NCBI GenBank assembly: GCA_017515325.1 | Contig: JAFWGA010000059.1 | Location: forward strand, 1-32,153 | Source of the DNA: Blautia sp. | GTDB lineage: Bacteria; Bacillota; Clostridia; Lachnospirales; Lachnospiraceae | DNA length: 32,153 bases | Direction of reading: 5' to 3' | Shown: piece after piece, positions 8,123 through 17,167 of the stretch | Layout: every line of letters starts with the position of its first letter | How positions within the stretch are numbered: position 1 is the stretch's first letter | Translations under genes and position numbers: made by a program | Notes under the pieces: model-generated | The model's input: the letters and a program-made list of their open reading frames with translations, nothing else | The model's database searches: none | Told to the model about the DNA's origin: nothing

Positions 8123-9214
8123 ATGGCATTATTCAAGACACGGGGTGTTGAAATCGCAGGAGTCACCTGCGCTGTGCCCGACAATTTTATTCCGGCATCG
8201 CATTTTGCCGAACGCTTTGGACAGGATGCCGTGGATCGCTTCGTCGAGGGTACGGGCATACATTCCATATATAACGCGCTCCCGGAACAGACGGCGGGGG
8301 ACCTGGCCTGTGCCGCGGCGGAGGAGCTGTTTCGGAGGGTTCCCGTCGAGCGTGAGAAGATCGGCGTGATGGTACTGGTCACACAATCGCCGGATTACCG
8401 GCGCCCCTCCACAGCCTGTGTGCTGCAAAAACGGCTGAGGCTGCCGTTGGATTGTGCCTGCGTCGAAGTGGCTCTGGGCTGCTCCGGCTTTGTTTACGGC
8501 TTTCAGAGCGCCGGCTCCCTGCTGATGAACAGCGATTCGGAATATGCCCTGCTGCTGATCGGCGAGACAGCCTCCAAGCTTGTCAACCCCATGGATAAAT
8601 CCATTGCCATGATGTACGGAGACGCCGGGGCAGCGATCCTGCTGCAGAAGTCCGGCGACCGGGAAACCACCACGATTCTCAAGAGCGATGGCTATCGTTA
8701 CAAGGCCATCGTGCTGCCGGCAGGCGGCTTCCGGGACATGAATCCCAGCCACGAGCGATTCCTGTGTTCGGACGGCAATGAGCGCACGCTTTACGACATT
8801 TTCATGGACGGCACCTCGGTATTTTCCTTTACCATCTCGGATGTGCCCCAAACCATCAAGGCCTACTATGAAGCAACCGGAACGACGGCGGAGGATTATG
8901 ACACCATACTGCTGCATCAGGCGAATTACTATATCCTGAAACAGGTGGCCAAGCGGATCCGGGCTACGATGGAAAAGATTCCGGTTTCTCTGGACCGATT
9001 CGGCAATACCGGTGCCATCTCCATACCGCTGACGCTGTGTGACGCCTACCCGGAAAAGTCCCCTGGCAGAACCATACGCGCATTGATGAGCGGCTTCGGC
9101 ATCGGGCTGTCCTGGGGCGTCACCTCGGCCTATATCGATACCTCGAAGGTGTTCCCCATCATCAAAACCAGCGACTTTTACGCCGAAGGCAAATTTGTGC
9201 CGGGTGATTATTAG
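8123..9214 (+). CDS. Ketoacyl-ACP synthase III-like enzyme, first copy
   Basis: 363 residues, slightly longer than FabH (about 315-330). The thiolase-fold active site is intact: Cys120 in ALGCSGFVYG, His265 in LHQANYY and Asn295 in RFGNTGAIS, the Cys-His-Asn triad of decarboxylating KASIII. Such enzymes join an acyl-CoA (or acyl-ACP) starter to malonyl-ACP to give a 3-oxoacyl-ACP. AGGAGAC precedes the ATG at 8123. It is the first gene of the plus-strand operon, and its stop codon (TAG) is built into the ribosome binding site of the next gene. The second copy at 10004 is clearly a paralogue, so the pair may act on different starters or as a heterodimer. Housekeeping FabH seems unlikely given the non-fatty-acid context. 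Confidence 0.9.
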   Translation: MALFKTRGVEIAGVTCAVPDNFIPASHFAERFGQDAVDRFVEGTGIHSIYNALPEQTAGDLACAAAEELFRRVPVEREKIGVMVLVTQSPDYRRPSTACVLQKRLRLPLDCACVEVALGCSGFVYGFQSAGSLLMNSDSEYALLLIGETASKLVNPMDKSIAMMYGDAGAAILLQKSGDRETTTILKSDGYRYKAIVLPAGGFRDMNPSHERFLCSDGNERTLYDIFMDGTSVFSFTISDVPQTIKAYYEATGTTAEDYDTILLHQANYYILKQVAKRIRATMEKIPVSLDRFGNTGAISIPLTLCDAYPEKSPGRTIRALMSGFGIGLSWGVTSAYIDTSKVFPIIKTSDFYAEGKFVPGDY

Positions 9215-9224
9215 GAGGAAAAGC

Positions 9225-9992
9225 TTGTATCCTTTGATTGACTTGACGGACAGGCGCATCCTGGTCGCCGGCGCATCCTCAGGCATCGACAGACAGACTG
9301 CCGTCACCCTGAGCCGCCTCGGCGCGAAGATAATCTTGGTCGCCCGCCGTGAGGATAAGCTTCAGGAGGTTCTGGGCGAACTGGAAAACGATGGCCATAG
9401 CTGTTACTGTGCGGATCTGTCCCGGCTGGAAGCGATTGGAGATCTTTTCAAGCGCGTTGCCAGCGAACAGGGCAGGCTGGATGGTATGGTATACACAGCC
9501 GGCATCAGAAAAAATATCCCCTTGTCCATGTTCTCTCCGGAAAAAGTGAATGATGTGTTTACGATCAATTACTTTGCCTTTTTTGAATGTGTCAGACAGG
9601 CGTGTAAAAGAGGGCGCTATCAGGAAGAAATGAGAATTGTCGGCATTTCCTCCATAGCGGCTTTCGTCGGCAACAAGGCTCAGGAGGTTTATGCCGGTTC
9701 AAAAGCAGCCATGAACGCATCGATGCGCTGTATCGCGCATGAGGTTGCCGAAAAGGGAATCTGCCTGAATACGGTGGCTCCCGGCATGATCGGAACGGAA
9801 ATGTATGAAGACTATCTGGCCGATTATGGCGGCGAGGACGGTGAGGCGAATCAGAACCTGAAAAGACGGCAGTATCTTGGGATCGGGAAGACGGAGGACG
9901 TGGTAAATGCCATTGCTTTTTTGATCAGTCCCGCCGCAAGGTTCATCACAGGAGTGACATTGCCTGTAGATGGAGGCATGACGGCATCGTAA
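9225..9992 (+). CDS. Short-chain dehydrogenase/reductase, FabG-like
   Basis: About 255 residues with an SDR fold: nucleotide motif GASSGID, NNAG-equivalent YTAGI, Ser in GISSIAAF, catalytic YAGSK and a C-terminal PVDGGMTAS tail typical of FabG. The third glycine of the usual GxxxGxG loop is Asp here, a notable change that may affect cofactor choice or activity. I place the start at the TTG at 9225 because AGGAGG (9213-9218) lies six bases before it and the SDR fold begins directly afterwards; the frame itself opens at 9195 inside the KASIII gene. It lies between two KASIII genes, so its likely role is to reduce their 3-oxoacyl product to 3-hydroxyacyl. Confidence 0.87.
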   Translation: MYPLIDLTDRRILVAGASSGIDRQTAVTLSRLGAKIILVARREDKLQEVLGELENDGHSCYCADLSRLEAIGDLFKRVASEQGRLDGMVYTAGIRKNIPLSMFSPEKVNDVFTINYFAFFECVRQACKRGRYQEEMRIVGISSIAAFVGNKAQEVYAGSKAAMNASMRCIAHEVAEKGICLNTVAPGMIGTEMYEDYLADYGGEDGEANQNLKRRQYLGIGKTEDVVNAIAFLISPAARFITGVTLPVDGGMTAS

Positions 9993-10003
9993 GGAGATAA
10001 AAA

Positions 10004-11095
10004 ATGCTGACGAGGGTTAGTTCGATTCAGGTTACCGGCATAGCGGCAGCGGTTTCTCATCAATGGGAGTCGCTGCATGATCTGTCGGACGAAAAGCCGG
10101 AAATCATTGATAAGTTTATCAAAAATACAGGCGTTGAAGGAAGATACTCTGCCTCCGGCCGGCAGACCTCCTCCGATTTCTGCTTTGCCGCCGCAGACGC
10201 GCTGCTGACAGCCAGGAGCATCGACAGAAATAAGATTGGCGTCCTGGTCTATGTTACCCAGACCAGTGATTACCGCATTCCTGCGACAGCCTGTGTGCTG
10301 CAGAAGCGGTTGGGGCTTGGCGAGAATCTGATCGCTTTTGACGTGAATCTGGGCTGCAGTGGTTTCGTCTATGGTTTAAGCATTTGTTCCAGCATAATGA
10401 GTACCTGCAGCACGAAATATGGCCTGCTGCTGGCCGGAGATACCTCTGCCCGTGAATTCATGGAGGGCACGAAAAGCAAGACCGGGCATTCTGCCGCTAT
10501 GCTGTTTGGGGATTCGGGCACCGCCACTCTGCTGGAAAGAGGGGATGCAGACAATACCCTGGCCTTTGCCCAGAACACCGATGGCAACGGCTACCAGGCG
10601 ATCTTTGCTCCCTATGGCAGCTGGCGGAACCCCCAGGCACCCCCTGGCATGTTCACCAACTCCACGATGAAGGATATTGACGTCTTCACCTTTGCCACCA
10701 ATCGGGTACCCGTGCAGATCAATGATTACATGGCTGAGCTTGGCACAAGGCCGGAGGATTACGATTGCCTCATCCTGCACCAGGCCAACCTGATGATTCT
10801 GAAACGTATCACCAAAAAAACCGGCTTCCCGCCGGAGAAGATGCTGCTGTCAATGAATCAATTCGGCAACACGTCCTCCGCCAGTATCCCCATCACGCTG
10901 GTACATCACTACGGGGACATGACAAAGGGACAGGTCAACGCGCTGTGCTGCGGCTTTGGCGTGGGTCTCTCCTGGGCAACGGTAGCCCTGAAGCTGAACA
11001 TCCCGGATATTCTTCCCCTTGTGCATACGGATGAATACTTCGTGGATGGGTATAATCTCAATGACAGGAAAGAGAAAGCAGCCACGGATGCATAG
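10004..11095 (+). CDS. Ketoacyl-ACP synthase III-like enzyme, second copy
   Basis: 363 residues, the same length as the first copy, with the same ordered motifs: Cys118 in NLGCSGFVYG, His259 in LHQANLM, Asn289 in QFGNTSSAS. Blocks such as TACVLQKRL and CGFGVGLSW are shared or nearly shared with the copy at 8123, so the pair arose by duplication, though they are now well diverged. An AAGGAGA site precedes the ATG by a short gap after the SDR stop. Both copies keep the full catalytic triad, so neither is an inactive partner of the chain-length-factor type. The product is expected to be a 3-oxoacyl-ACP (or -CoA). Confidence 0.9.
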   Translation: MLTRVSSIQVTGIAAAVSHQWESLHDLSDEKPEIIDKFIKNTGVEGRYSASGRQTSSDFCFAAADALLTARSIDRNKIGVLVYVTQTSDYRIPATACVLQKRLGLGENLIAFDVNLGCSGFVYGLSICSSIMSTCSTKYGLLLAGDTSAREFMEGTKSKTGHSAAMLFGDSGTATLLERGDADNTLAFAQNTDGNGYQAIFAPYGSWRNPQAPPGMFTNSTMKDIDVFTFATNRVPVQINDYMAELGTRPEDYDCLILHQANLMILKRITKKTGFPPEKMLLSMNQFGNTSSASIPITLVHHYGDMTKGQVNALCCGFGVGLSWATVALKLNIPDILPLVHTDEYFVDGYNLNDRKEKAATDA

Positions 11096-11104
11096 GGGGT
11101 GTAA

Positions 11105-12526
11105 GTGTTGTTTCTGAATATCGATCAACATGATCAGGGAAAGACAGCCATAAAGGACGATTCCGGCCATACATTGACCTATGGCGAGGTCTGCGGCGCG
11201 GTCGAGGCATTTGCAGCCCTCGGCCTGCCCCGATGCGTGATCTTCTGCCTGTGTCAGAACAGTGCCGGGGCCCTGCTGGGTTACCTGGCCTTTGAGAATA
11301 ACCGGCAGGTGCCGCTGCTGCTGAGCGCCGGTCTGGATCAGGGGCTGCGCCATAATCTGGAAACCGTTTACCGTCCCTGCTATTACTGGGTCCCTGCGAG
11401 CATGCGTGAGGCTATCGGCGGGGAAACGGTGCATGAAGACTGCGGTTACGTCCTGCTTAAAACCGGTTACGCCCCTTATGCCCTGAACGAAAAGCTGTCC
11501 CTGCTGCTGACAACCTCGGGCTCCACGGGCAGCCCCAAGCTTGTGAGACACAGGTACGGCAACCTGGAGGCCAACGCCGAGAACGTGGCAAAAGTCTTCA
11601 ACTGGTCGAAAAACGAGGTGGGCATCTGTGATCTGCCCATGAATTATACCATGGGTCTGAACGTCATCAACAGCCACCTGGTGGTCGGTGCTTCCGTCTT
11701 GATGGTCAAGGCCAACCTGACGGATCCGGATTTCTGGGAATTCATCCGTGTCAATGAAGGTACCAGCTTCTGCGGCGTGCCCTTCAGCTATGAGATAATG
11801 CGGCGCATCGGCTTCGACAGGATGGATCTTCCGAAGCTGCGAACCCTGGCCGAGGGCGGCGGCAAGCTGACGGACAAAATGTTCAGATGGATCGCCGTTT
11901 TCTGCAGGAACAGCGGCAGGCGCTTCTGCGCCACCTTCGGCACCAGCGAGACCAGCGCCCGTATGGCATTCCTGGATCCGGAAAAGGCCCTGGATAAAAT
12001 CGGCAGCGTGGGCAAGGCTATCCCCCATGGAGAGCTCTTCCTGCTGGACGAAGTGCCAAACGAGGACGGTACCGTCACCGGCGAGCTGGGCTACCGCGGT
12101 CCCAACGTCACCATGGGCTATGCCGTATGCCGCGAGGATCTGTTGAAGGACGACAAGTTTCGCGGCGAATACCACACCGGCGATATCGCCAGGCGTGATC
12201 AGGAGGGCTTTTATTTCATCATCGGCCGCAAAGGCAGATTTCTGAAGCTGTTCGGCCTGCGGGTAAGCCTGGATGAAATCGAGCGGATCCTGAAAACCCG
12301 GTATCCAAAGGCAGACTTTGTATGCGCCGGCGACGACAAGCGGATGAATATCTTCACTACGGACGCCACACTCAGGGACGAGGTTGTTCCCTTTATCAGC
12401 GCAAAAACAAATCTGCACCGTTCGGCCTTCCGCCTTTTCGTCATCGATGAGATCCCGCGCAACGACTACGGAAAGATTACCTTCTCCGCGCTGGAGGAGC
12501 TGGCGCAAAGAAACGAAGAATGCTAA
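11105..12526 (+). CDS. Adenylate-forming acyl-CoA/ACP ligase
   Basis: 473 residues of the ANL superfamily: P-loop TTSGSTGSPK (136-145), GTSETSARM, the YRGPNVTMGY and YHTGDIA motifs, hinge region GRKGRFLKLFGLRVSLDEIE, and the catalytic lysine in NDYGKI (about Lys457). The enzyme activates a carboxylic acid as an acyl-AMP and passes it to CoA or to the phosphopantetheine of an ACP. At 473 residues it is on the short side, close to free-standing carrier-protein ligases such as DltA-type enzymes. The start is GTG at 11105 (or TTG at 11108) after AGGGGG, which overlaps the preceding stop. It probably supplies the starter acyl group for the KASIII enzymes or loads one of the two ACPs at 31.4-32 kb. 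Confidence 0.9.
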   Translation: MLFLNIDQHDQGKTAIKDDSGHTLTYGEVCGAVEAFAALGLPRCVIFCLCQNSAGALLGYLAFENNRQVPLLLSAGLDQGLRHNLETVYRPCYYWVPASMREAIGGETVHEDCGYVLLKTGYAPYALNEKLSLLLTTSGSTGSPKLVRHRYGNLEANAENVAKVFNWSKNEVGICDLPMNYTMGLNVINSHLVVGASVLMVKANLTDPDFWEFIRVNEGTSFCGVPFSYEIMRRIGFDRMDLPKLRTLAEGGGKLTDKMFRWIAVFCRNSGRRFCATFGTSETSARMAFLDPEKALDKIGSVGKAIPHGELFLLDEVPNEDGTVTGELGYRGPNVTMGYAVCREDLLKDDKFRGEYHTGDIARRDQEGFYFIIGRKGRFLKLFGLRVSLDEIERILKTRYPKADFVCAGDDKRMNIFTTDATLRDEVVPFISAKTNLHRSAFRLFVIDEIPRNDYGKITFSALEELAQRNEEC

Positions 12527-12569
12527 ACCGTTCCGAACCCGTAATGAAAAAGAGGTATTACCGACAATT

Positions 12570-13838
12570 ATGACACCCTCACAAAAAAACCTGCTTTCCT
12601 TACTGTCTCATGCCCTCTTCCGGCATGCCATGCCTGAGAATATCACCGGCCTGGACAGCATCATGGCCGAAGCTGACGTGCAGGGAGTCCTTCTCATGGT
12701 CTATCACGCCCTGGCCCGGAACAGCCTGTACCGCTCCGGTATCGAAAAATGGAAAAATCCGGCACATCGGCTTGCCGCTAATAATATACGGATTTTTCAA
12801 TATCACGAATTACTGCACGAATGGATGACAAAGGCCCGGATTCCCTATGTCATCTTAAAGGGCGCTGCCTCGGCAGAATATTATCCTGATCCCTATCTGC
12901 GCGAAATGGGCGATGTAGACTTCCTGGTAGAAGACAAGCAACTTGCGACGGTCGGCCGGATATTGGAAACACAGGGGTTTACCCGTCTGAATGAAAAGAA
13001 TCCACAGCATATCGTATATCTGAACCCTATCGTTTTTTTTGAAATGCATTTTCAGCTGCCGGGAATGCCTGACGGAAGCCCCGGAAGAATGATCGACAGC
13101 TACCTGGAGGATATCTATACCCAGTCCCGGCCTTATGGGAAAGGGGAAACAGATATGATCGTTCCTTCCCCCTTTCACCATGGCCTCATTCTGCTTTTGC
13201 ACACCAGCCATCATCTGACCGGAGAAGGGATCGGTCTGCGGCATTTATGTGACTGGGCAGTGTTTGAAAATTCTCTCGGAGAAGAGGAATTCACCGCTAT
13301 CTTTGAGAAGAAGCTGAAAGATGTCGGCTTATGGGAGTTTGCAAAGATCCTTACCATGCTGTCTTGCTTTTATCTGGGAGCGCCCCCCCGTAAATGGGCT
13401 TCCGTAAGCGAACCCGGCATACTCCTGCAGTCCCTGATCCAGGACATGCTGGCGAGCGGGAATTTCGGCATTAAGGACGCGGAAAGAAGCAACCAGACAT
13501 ATATCATTTCTTCAAGGGGAAAAAACGGAGTGGGAAATACCAATATCCTCCAACAGTTTTTTTCCTCGATCAACCGGATCGTAACCCTGAAATGGCCTGC
13601 TTCCCACAAATACCGGCTCCTGCTGCCCATCGGCTGGCTCTATTTTGGCCTGGGCTATCTGGTCAATATTCTCAAAGGAAAACGCCAAAAAATCCATCCC
13701 GGAAAAATGCTGGCGGGAGCGATCCACAGAAGAAAAATATACGCACAGCTCAGGCTTTTTCAAGCCGAAGCTCCAGACAATGAGCAGCGGCCTGACTTGG
13801 CGGTAAAACGAGCCTGCCGGAAAGAACCACGAAGCTGA
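12570..13838 (+). CDS. Nucleotidyltransferase-like protein (NTP_transf_5 family)
   Basis: About 422 residues. The region at 90-120 carries YVILKGAASAEYY followed by LREMGDVDFLV, the lysine-glycine plus DxD arrangement of the NTP_transf_5 (uncharacterised nucleotidyltransferase) family. A conserved His-rich HLTGEGIGLRHLCDWA sits at mid-length. Members are often found in exopolysaccharide and peptide-maturation clusters, but their reaction is not established. There is a short hydrophobic stretch near 360-375. The ATG at 12570 has GAGG about 14 bases upstream, so the start is less certain; the frame itself opens upstream inside the ligase gene. A role in modifying the sugar or acyl intermediate is only a guess from position. 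Confidence 0.75.
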   Translation: MTPSQKNLLSLLSHALFRHAMPENITGLDSIMAEADVQGVLLMVYHALARNSLYRSGIEKWKNPAHRLAANNIRIFQYHELLHEWMTKARIPYVILKGAASAEYYPDPYLREMGDVDFLVEDKQLATVGRILETQGFTRLNEKNPQHIVYLNPIVFFEMHFQLPGMPDGSPGRMIDSYLEDIYTQSRPYGKGETDMIVPSPFHHGLILLLHTSHHLTGEGIGLRHLCDWAVFENSLGEEEFTAIFEKKLKDVGLWEFAKILTMLSCFYLGAPPRKWASVSEPGILLQSLIQDMLASGNFGIKDAERSNQTYIISSRGKNGVGNTNILQQFFSSINRIVTLKWPASHKYRLLLPIGWLYFGLGYLVNILKGKRQKIHPGKMLAGAIHRRKIYAQLRLFQAEAPDNEQRPDLAVKRACRKEPRS

Positions 13839-13865
13839 ACCGTGACAAACGGAGGTGACTGTCCC

Positions 13866-14549
13866 TTGAAGATATTAGTTTTTGCGCCTCATCCGGATGA
13901 CGAGATATTAGGCTGCGGCGGAACCTTAGCAAGATATGTTGCCGAAGGAGCTGAGGTATCGGTATGCATCGTCACCAGCCCCTTGCCCCCGGTATACGAT
14001 TTCAGGATGGAAGAAGGTCAGAACTGGCCGCACATCATCTACCCGGAAATCAAGGAAAGCCACGGGATCCTGGGCATCAGAAACACCATATTCCTTCAGT
14101 TTCCCTGTGTGATACTGGAAAGCGTCATGAGGCATGAAGTGAACGGAAAGATCCTGGAGGTCATGAAGGCAGAAAAGCCGGATGTGGTCTTTATCCCCCA
14201 TTTCGGGGACATGCAGAAGGATCACAGGGTGGTGGCCGAAGCCGTAATGGTAGCGGTTCGTCCTAAATACTCCTTCGCCCCGCGGCTGGTCTATTCTTTT
14301 GAATGCCTGTCCGAAACGGAATGGAATATTCCCCACGGTGCAAATGCCTTTATCCCCAACACATACGTCAATATATCAGAATACCTGGAAAAGAAAATAG
14401 AAGCCTTCCGCTGTTACCGGTCTCAGCTTGGCGCCTTTCCCGACCCTCGCTCACCGGAGGCGGTTGAAGCCCTGGCAAGACTGAGGGGCTCCACTGCCGG
14501 CTTTTACGCAGCCGAGGCTTTCGCTCTGATCAGAGAATATCGCCCGTAA
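13866..14549 (+). CDS. PIG-L/LmbE-type N-deacetylase
   Basis: About 227 residues. The zinc motif APHPDDEILGCGGT lies right at the N-terminus (His9, Asp11, Asp12 region), and a second block PHFGDMQKDHRVV supplies the third ligand. Both are hallmarks of PIG-L family de-N-acetylases that act on N-acetylglucosaminyl lipids or small molecules. I use the TTG at 13866, seven bases after GGAGGTGA and directly before the conserved KILVFAPHPDDE; the longer frame from 13842 adds eight residues unlike the family. In this operon it may remove acetate from an amino sugar so that the LpxD-like enzyme at 17164 can attach a longer acyl chain. Confidence 0.88.
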   Translation: MKILVFAPHPDDEILGCGGTLARYVAEGAEVSVCIVTSPLPPVYDFRMEEGQNWPHIIYPEIKESHGILGIRNTIFLQFPCVILESVMRHEVNGKILEVMKAEKPDVVFIPHFGDMQKDHRVVAEAVMVAVRPKYSFAPRLVYSFECLSETEWNIPHGANAFIPNTYVNISEYLEKKIEAFRCYRSQLGAFPDPRSPEAVEALARLRGSTAGFYAAEAFALIREYRP

Positions 14550-14603
14550 CTGAACCCCGCTGCCGCTTCGTGTCAGGCCACTTTGCTGGATGGAGAACGA
14601 CTT

Positions 14604-15917
14604 ATGAATATCAGAACAGTCACCGTTATCGGCGTGACCGGTACAATGGGCGCCAATATCGCCGGTATATTTGCTTCCTTCGGCTGTGCCAGAGTATATT
14701 GTCTTGGGCGCAGTATGAAAAAGGTGCAGAATACAATTCCCCGCATTGTCATGTCCGTAAAAGCCGACGCCATTGCCAAAAACCTTATCCCTGCTGATTT
14801 TTCCATGCTGGAGGAATGCGTCGGCAAGTCCGATCTGATCTTTGAGAGCAGCAAGGAGGATATCAGGGTAAAAACACAGATCGCCGAACGCGTAGGCAAA
14901 GCTATGCTGCCCTATGCCGTTTCCGGTACCGGTTCATCCGGCCTGTCGATCACTGAACTTGCCCGGTGCTATCCCCAGAAGCTCCGGTCGCGCTTCTTCG
15001 GGATCCATATGTTTAATCCCCCTTATACGCTCCCTCTGTGTGAACTGACAGCGACGGAATACAGCAATTCCGCCTTAAAGGATGAGCTGAAGGAGTATCT
15101 TGCCTCCGTCCTGCACAGAACCGTGGTCGAGGTAAAGGACTCTCCCGCTTTTCTGGGCAACCGTATCGGTTTCCAGTTCATCAATGAAGCCCTTCAGTAC
15201 GCCGAACGTTTTAAGGACAATGGGGGAATCGACTATATAGACGCCCTGCTTGGCCCCTTTACCGGCCGTTCCATGCCTCCGTTGGCTACTTCCGATTTTG
15301 TGGGCCTTGATGTCCACAAGGCAATCGTGGACAATATCTATGAGAACACCTGCGATTATGCCCACAGGACATTTCTTCTCCCTGGTTTCGCAAAGGGCTT
15401 AGCCGCCGATGGCAAACTCGGCAGAAAAAGCGGTTGCGGCCTCTATCAAAGGATACACTATGAAAATGGATTCACAAGAGACACCGTGTATGATATTAAC
15501 ACCGGCTTTTATCGCGACGTGATCCCTTATGTCTTCCCCTTCGCTGACAAAATGAAGCAATACCTGTCGGAAGGAGATTATCAGAAGGCCTTTGAAGAAC
15601 TGGTAAAAAACCACAGTCTGGAGGCTGAAATCTGTCTCTCCTTCCTTCTGAAATACATCATCTACAGTCTTTATGCGGCAAAAGAGGTCGGATTCAGTAT
15701 TGAATCGGCAGACGATGTGATGGCGACGGGTTTCAATTGGTGTCCTCCCCTGGCTATGTACCAGGCTCTCGCTGCTGTGGCAGATGTTCCTGGGCTCATC
15801 CGGGAGCGGCTGCCGCAGATATGCCGGGAAGTCGACCTGACTCATTTGCTTGCGGCGATAAAGCCATCCAGATATGACTACCGTATTTATTTTAAATCCG
15901 GGAGGAAAATCCGATGA
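14604..15917 (+). CDS. 3-hydroxyacyl-CoA dehydrogenase family enzyme
   Basis: About 437 residues. The N-terminal NAD domain has [20 protein letters not shown], the GxxGxMG loop of this family, and the catalytic-His block [10 protein letters not shown] (His135) as in HBD/FadB. A C-terminal all-helical region follows and repeats, as in long dehydrogenases; no crotonase domain is fused. The reaction expected is NAD(P)H-linked reduction of 3-oxoacyl-CoA, or the reverse. ATG 14604 follows GGAG by about eight bases; a TTG at 14583 is the alternative. Its stop overlaps the thiolase start by ATGA, pointing to coupled translation and joint work: the thiolase makes 3-oxoacyl-CoA and this enzyme reduces it. 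Confidence 0.88.
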   Translation: MNIRTVTVIGVTGTMGANIAGIFASFGCARVYCLGRSMKKVQNTIPRIVMSVKADAIAKNLIPADFSMLEECVGKSDLIFESSKEDIRVKTQIAERVGKAMLPYAVSGTGSSGLSITELARCYPQKLRSRFFGIHMFNPPYTLPLCELTATEYSNSALKDELKEYLASVLHRTVVEVKDSPAFLGNRIGFQFINEALQYAERFKDNGGIDYIDALLGPFTGRSMPPLATSDFVGLDVHKAIVDNIYENTCDYAHRTFLLPGFAKGLAADGKLGRKSGCGLYQRIHYENGFTRDTVYDINTGFYRDVIPYVFPFADKMKQYLSEGDYQKAFEELVKNHSLEAEICLSFLLKYIIYSLYAAKEVGFSIESADDVMATGFNWCPPLAMYQALAAVADVPGLIRERLPQICREVDLTHLLAAIKPSRYDYRIYFKSGRKIR

Positions 15918-17167
15918 ACAGGGTATACATTCTTGGCGGAGCCCAGACCGATTTTGAGAGAAACTGGACAAAAGAAGGAAAAGGCATGGCAGCTCTGCTC
16001 AAAGAAGCAGTGGCTGACGGGCTGGAGGCAGCCGGCCTGACCTTCGACGACGTGTCCTGCCTCAACAGGGAAAACCGTATCGCCTGTTTTATCGGAAATT
16101 TCATCGCTGAAAAATATGTTGACCAGGGACATCTGGGAGCTTTCCTGACGGAGGTTGATCCGGCCTTCTATGGTCTTCCCTCAGCCCGATATGAAGCAGC
16201 ATGCGCTTCAGGCTCCGCCGCTATCGATGCGGCGGCTACCAAGATCAGGGCAGAGGAATACGATGTCTGTGTCGTGGTAGGCTGGGAGCTGATGAAAACG
16301 GTAGAATCGCGCATCGGGGGCAGCTATCTGGGTCGGGCTGCCTACTATGCCAAAGAAGGAAAAGGGATCGACCTGCCCTTTCCCAGGCTCTTCGGCAGAC
16401 TGGCTGACGAAACCTTAAAGAAATACCCAGAGCTGGATGAAAAGCGTTACATGGATGCCCTGGCCAGAATCAGTGTGCTTAACTATGCAAATGCCAAAAG
16501 AAACCCCCTTGCCCAGACAAGAAAGTGGTTCATGAGCTATGATCAGGCAAGCACGAGAGGCACCCAGACCAATCCCCTGGTAGGCGGCCGCCTGGGTGTC
16601 TCTGACTGCTCTCAGGTGACAGACGGAGCTGCTGTCATTGTGCTGTGTTCCCAAAGCTATCTCAAGGAAAAGGGCTTTTGGGGAAAACCCGTCATTAAGG
16701 GGTATGGACACAGGACGGCTCCTCTGCTGTTTGAAAAGAAGATGGCTGACAATAAAAACAGCCCCTATCTGCTCCCCTGGACCAGACAGGCCTGTCTGGA
16801 TGCATATAAAAGAGCCGGCATGGCCGTGGAGGATATGGATGTCTTTGAAACCCATGATTGCTTTACTTCTTCCGAATATGCTTCCCTGTCCGCCTTCGGC
16901 CTGACCGAACCCGGAAAGGAATACCAGGCCGTGGAAAGCCATCTGATCGCTTTCGATGGGGAGAAGCCTGTCAACCCTTCAGGAGGCCTGATCGGCTGCG
17001 GCCATCCGGTTGGAGCGTCAGGCGTAAGGATGATGCTGGATCTCTACAGGCAGATAAACGGCATCGCCGGGGAATACCAGGTCAGAAAAGCCCGCAATGG
17101 CATGATGCTCAACATCGGGGGAACAGCCACGACAAACTATGTGTTCATTATAGGAGCAGAAGAATGA
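15914..17167 (+). CDS. SCP2-type thiolase
   Basis: 417 residues. Nucleophile Cys97 lies in [12 protein letters not shown], and the C-terminal block [11 protein letters not shown] holds the His. The second catalytic Cys of classical thiolases is missing ([13 protein letters not shown] in its place), while a [12 protein letters not shown] motif occurs at about 315, the pattern of SCP2/SCPx-type thiolases found in bacteria and archaea. Such enzymes condense or cleave acyl-CoAs without decarboxylation. GGGAGG precedes the ATG. ATGA overlaps at both ends couple it to the dehydrogenase upstream and the acyltransferase downstream. Direction (synthetic or degradative) cannot be read from sequence, but the setting favours building a short branched or 3-hydroxy chain. 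Confidence 0.88.
   Translation: MNRVYILGGAQTDFERNWTKEGKGMAALLKEAVADGLEAAGLTFDDVSCLNRENRIACFIGNFIAEKYVDQGHLGAFLTEVDPAFYGLPSARYEAACASGSAAIDAAATKIRAEEYDVCVVVGWELMKTVESRIGGSYLGRAAYYAKEGKGIDLPFPRLFGRLADETLKKYPELDEKRYMDALARISVLNYANAKRNPLAQTRKWFMSYDQASTRGTQTNPLVGGRLGVSDCSQVTDGAAVIVLCSQSYLKEKGFWGKPVIKGYGHRTAPLLFEKKMADNKNSPYLLPWTRQACLDAYKRAGMAVEDMDVFETHDCFTSSEYASLSAFGLTEPGKEYQAVESHLIAFDGEKPVNPSGGLIGCGHPVGASGVRMMLDLYRQINGIAGEYQVRKARNGMMLNIGGTATTNYVFIIGAEE

Noticed and set aside
8129-9307. Antisense frame of 392 codons under the first KASIII gene
   Set aside because: No recognisable motif, and it covers a KASIII gene with an intact catalytic triad.
10850-12508. Long antisense frame of 552 codons across the KASIII and ligase genes
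   Set aside because: It is a shadow of GC-rich codon usage; the plus-strand proteins carry full family motifs and ordered binding sites, while the antisense protein has none.
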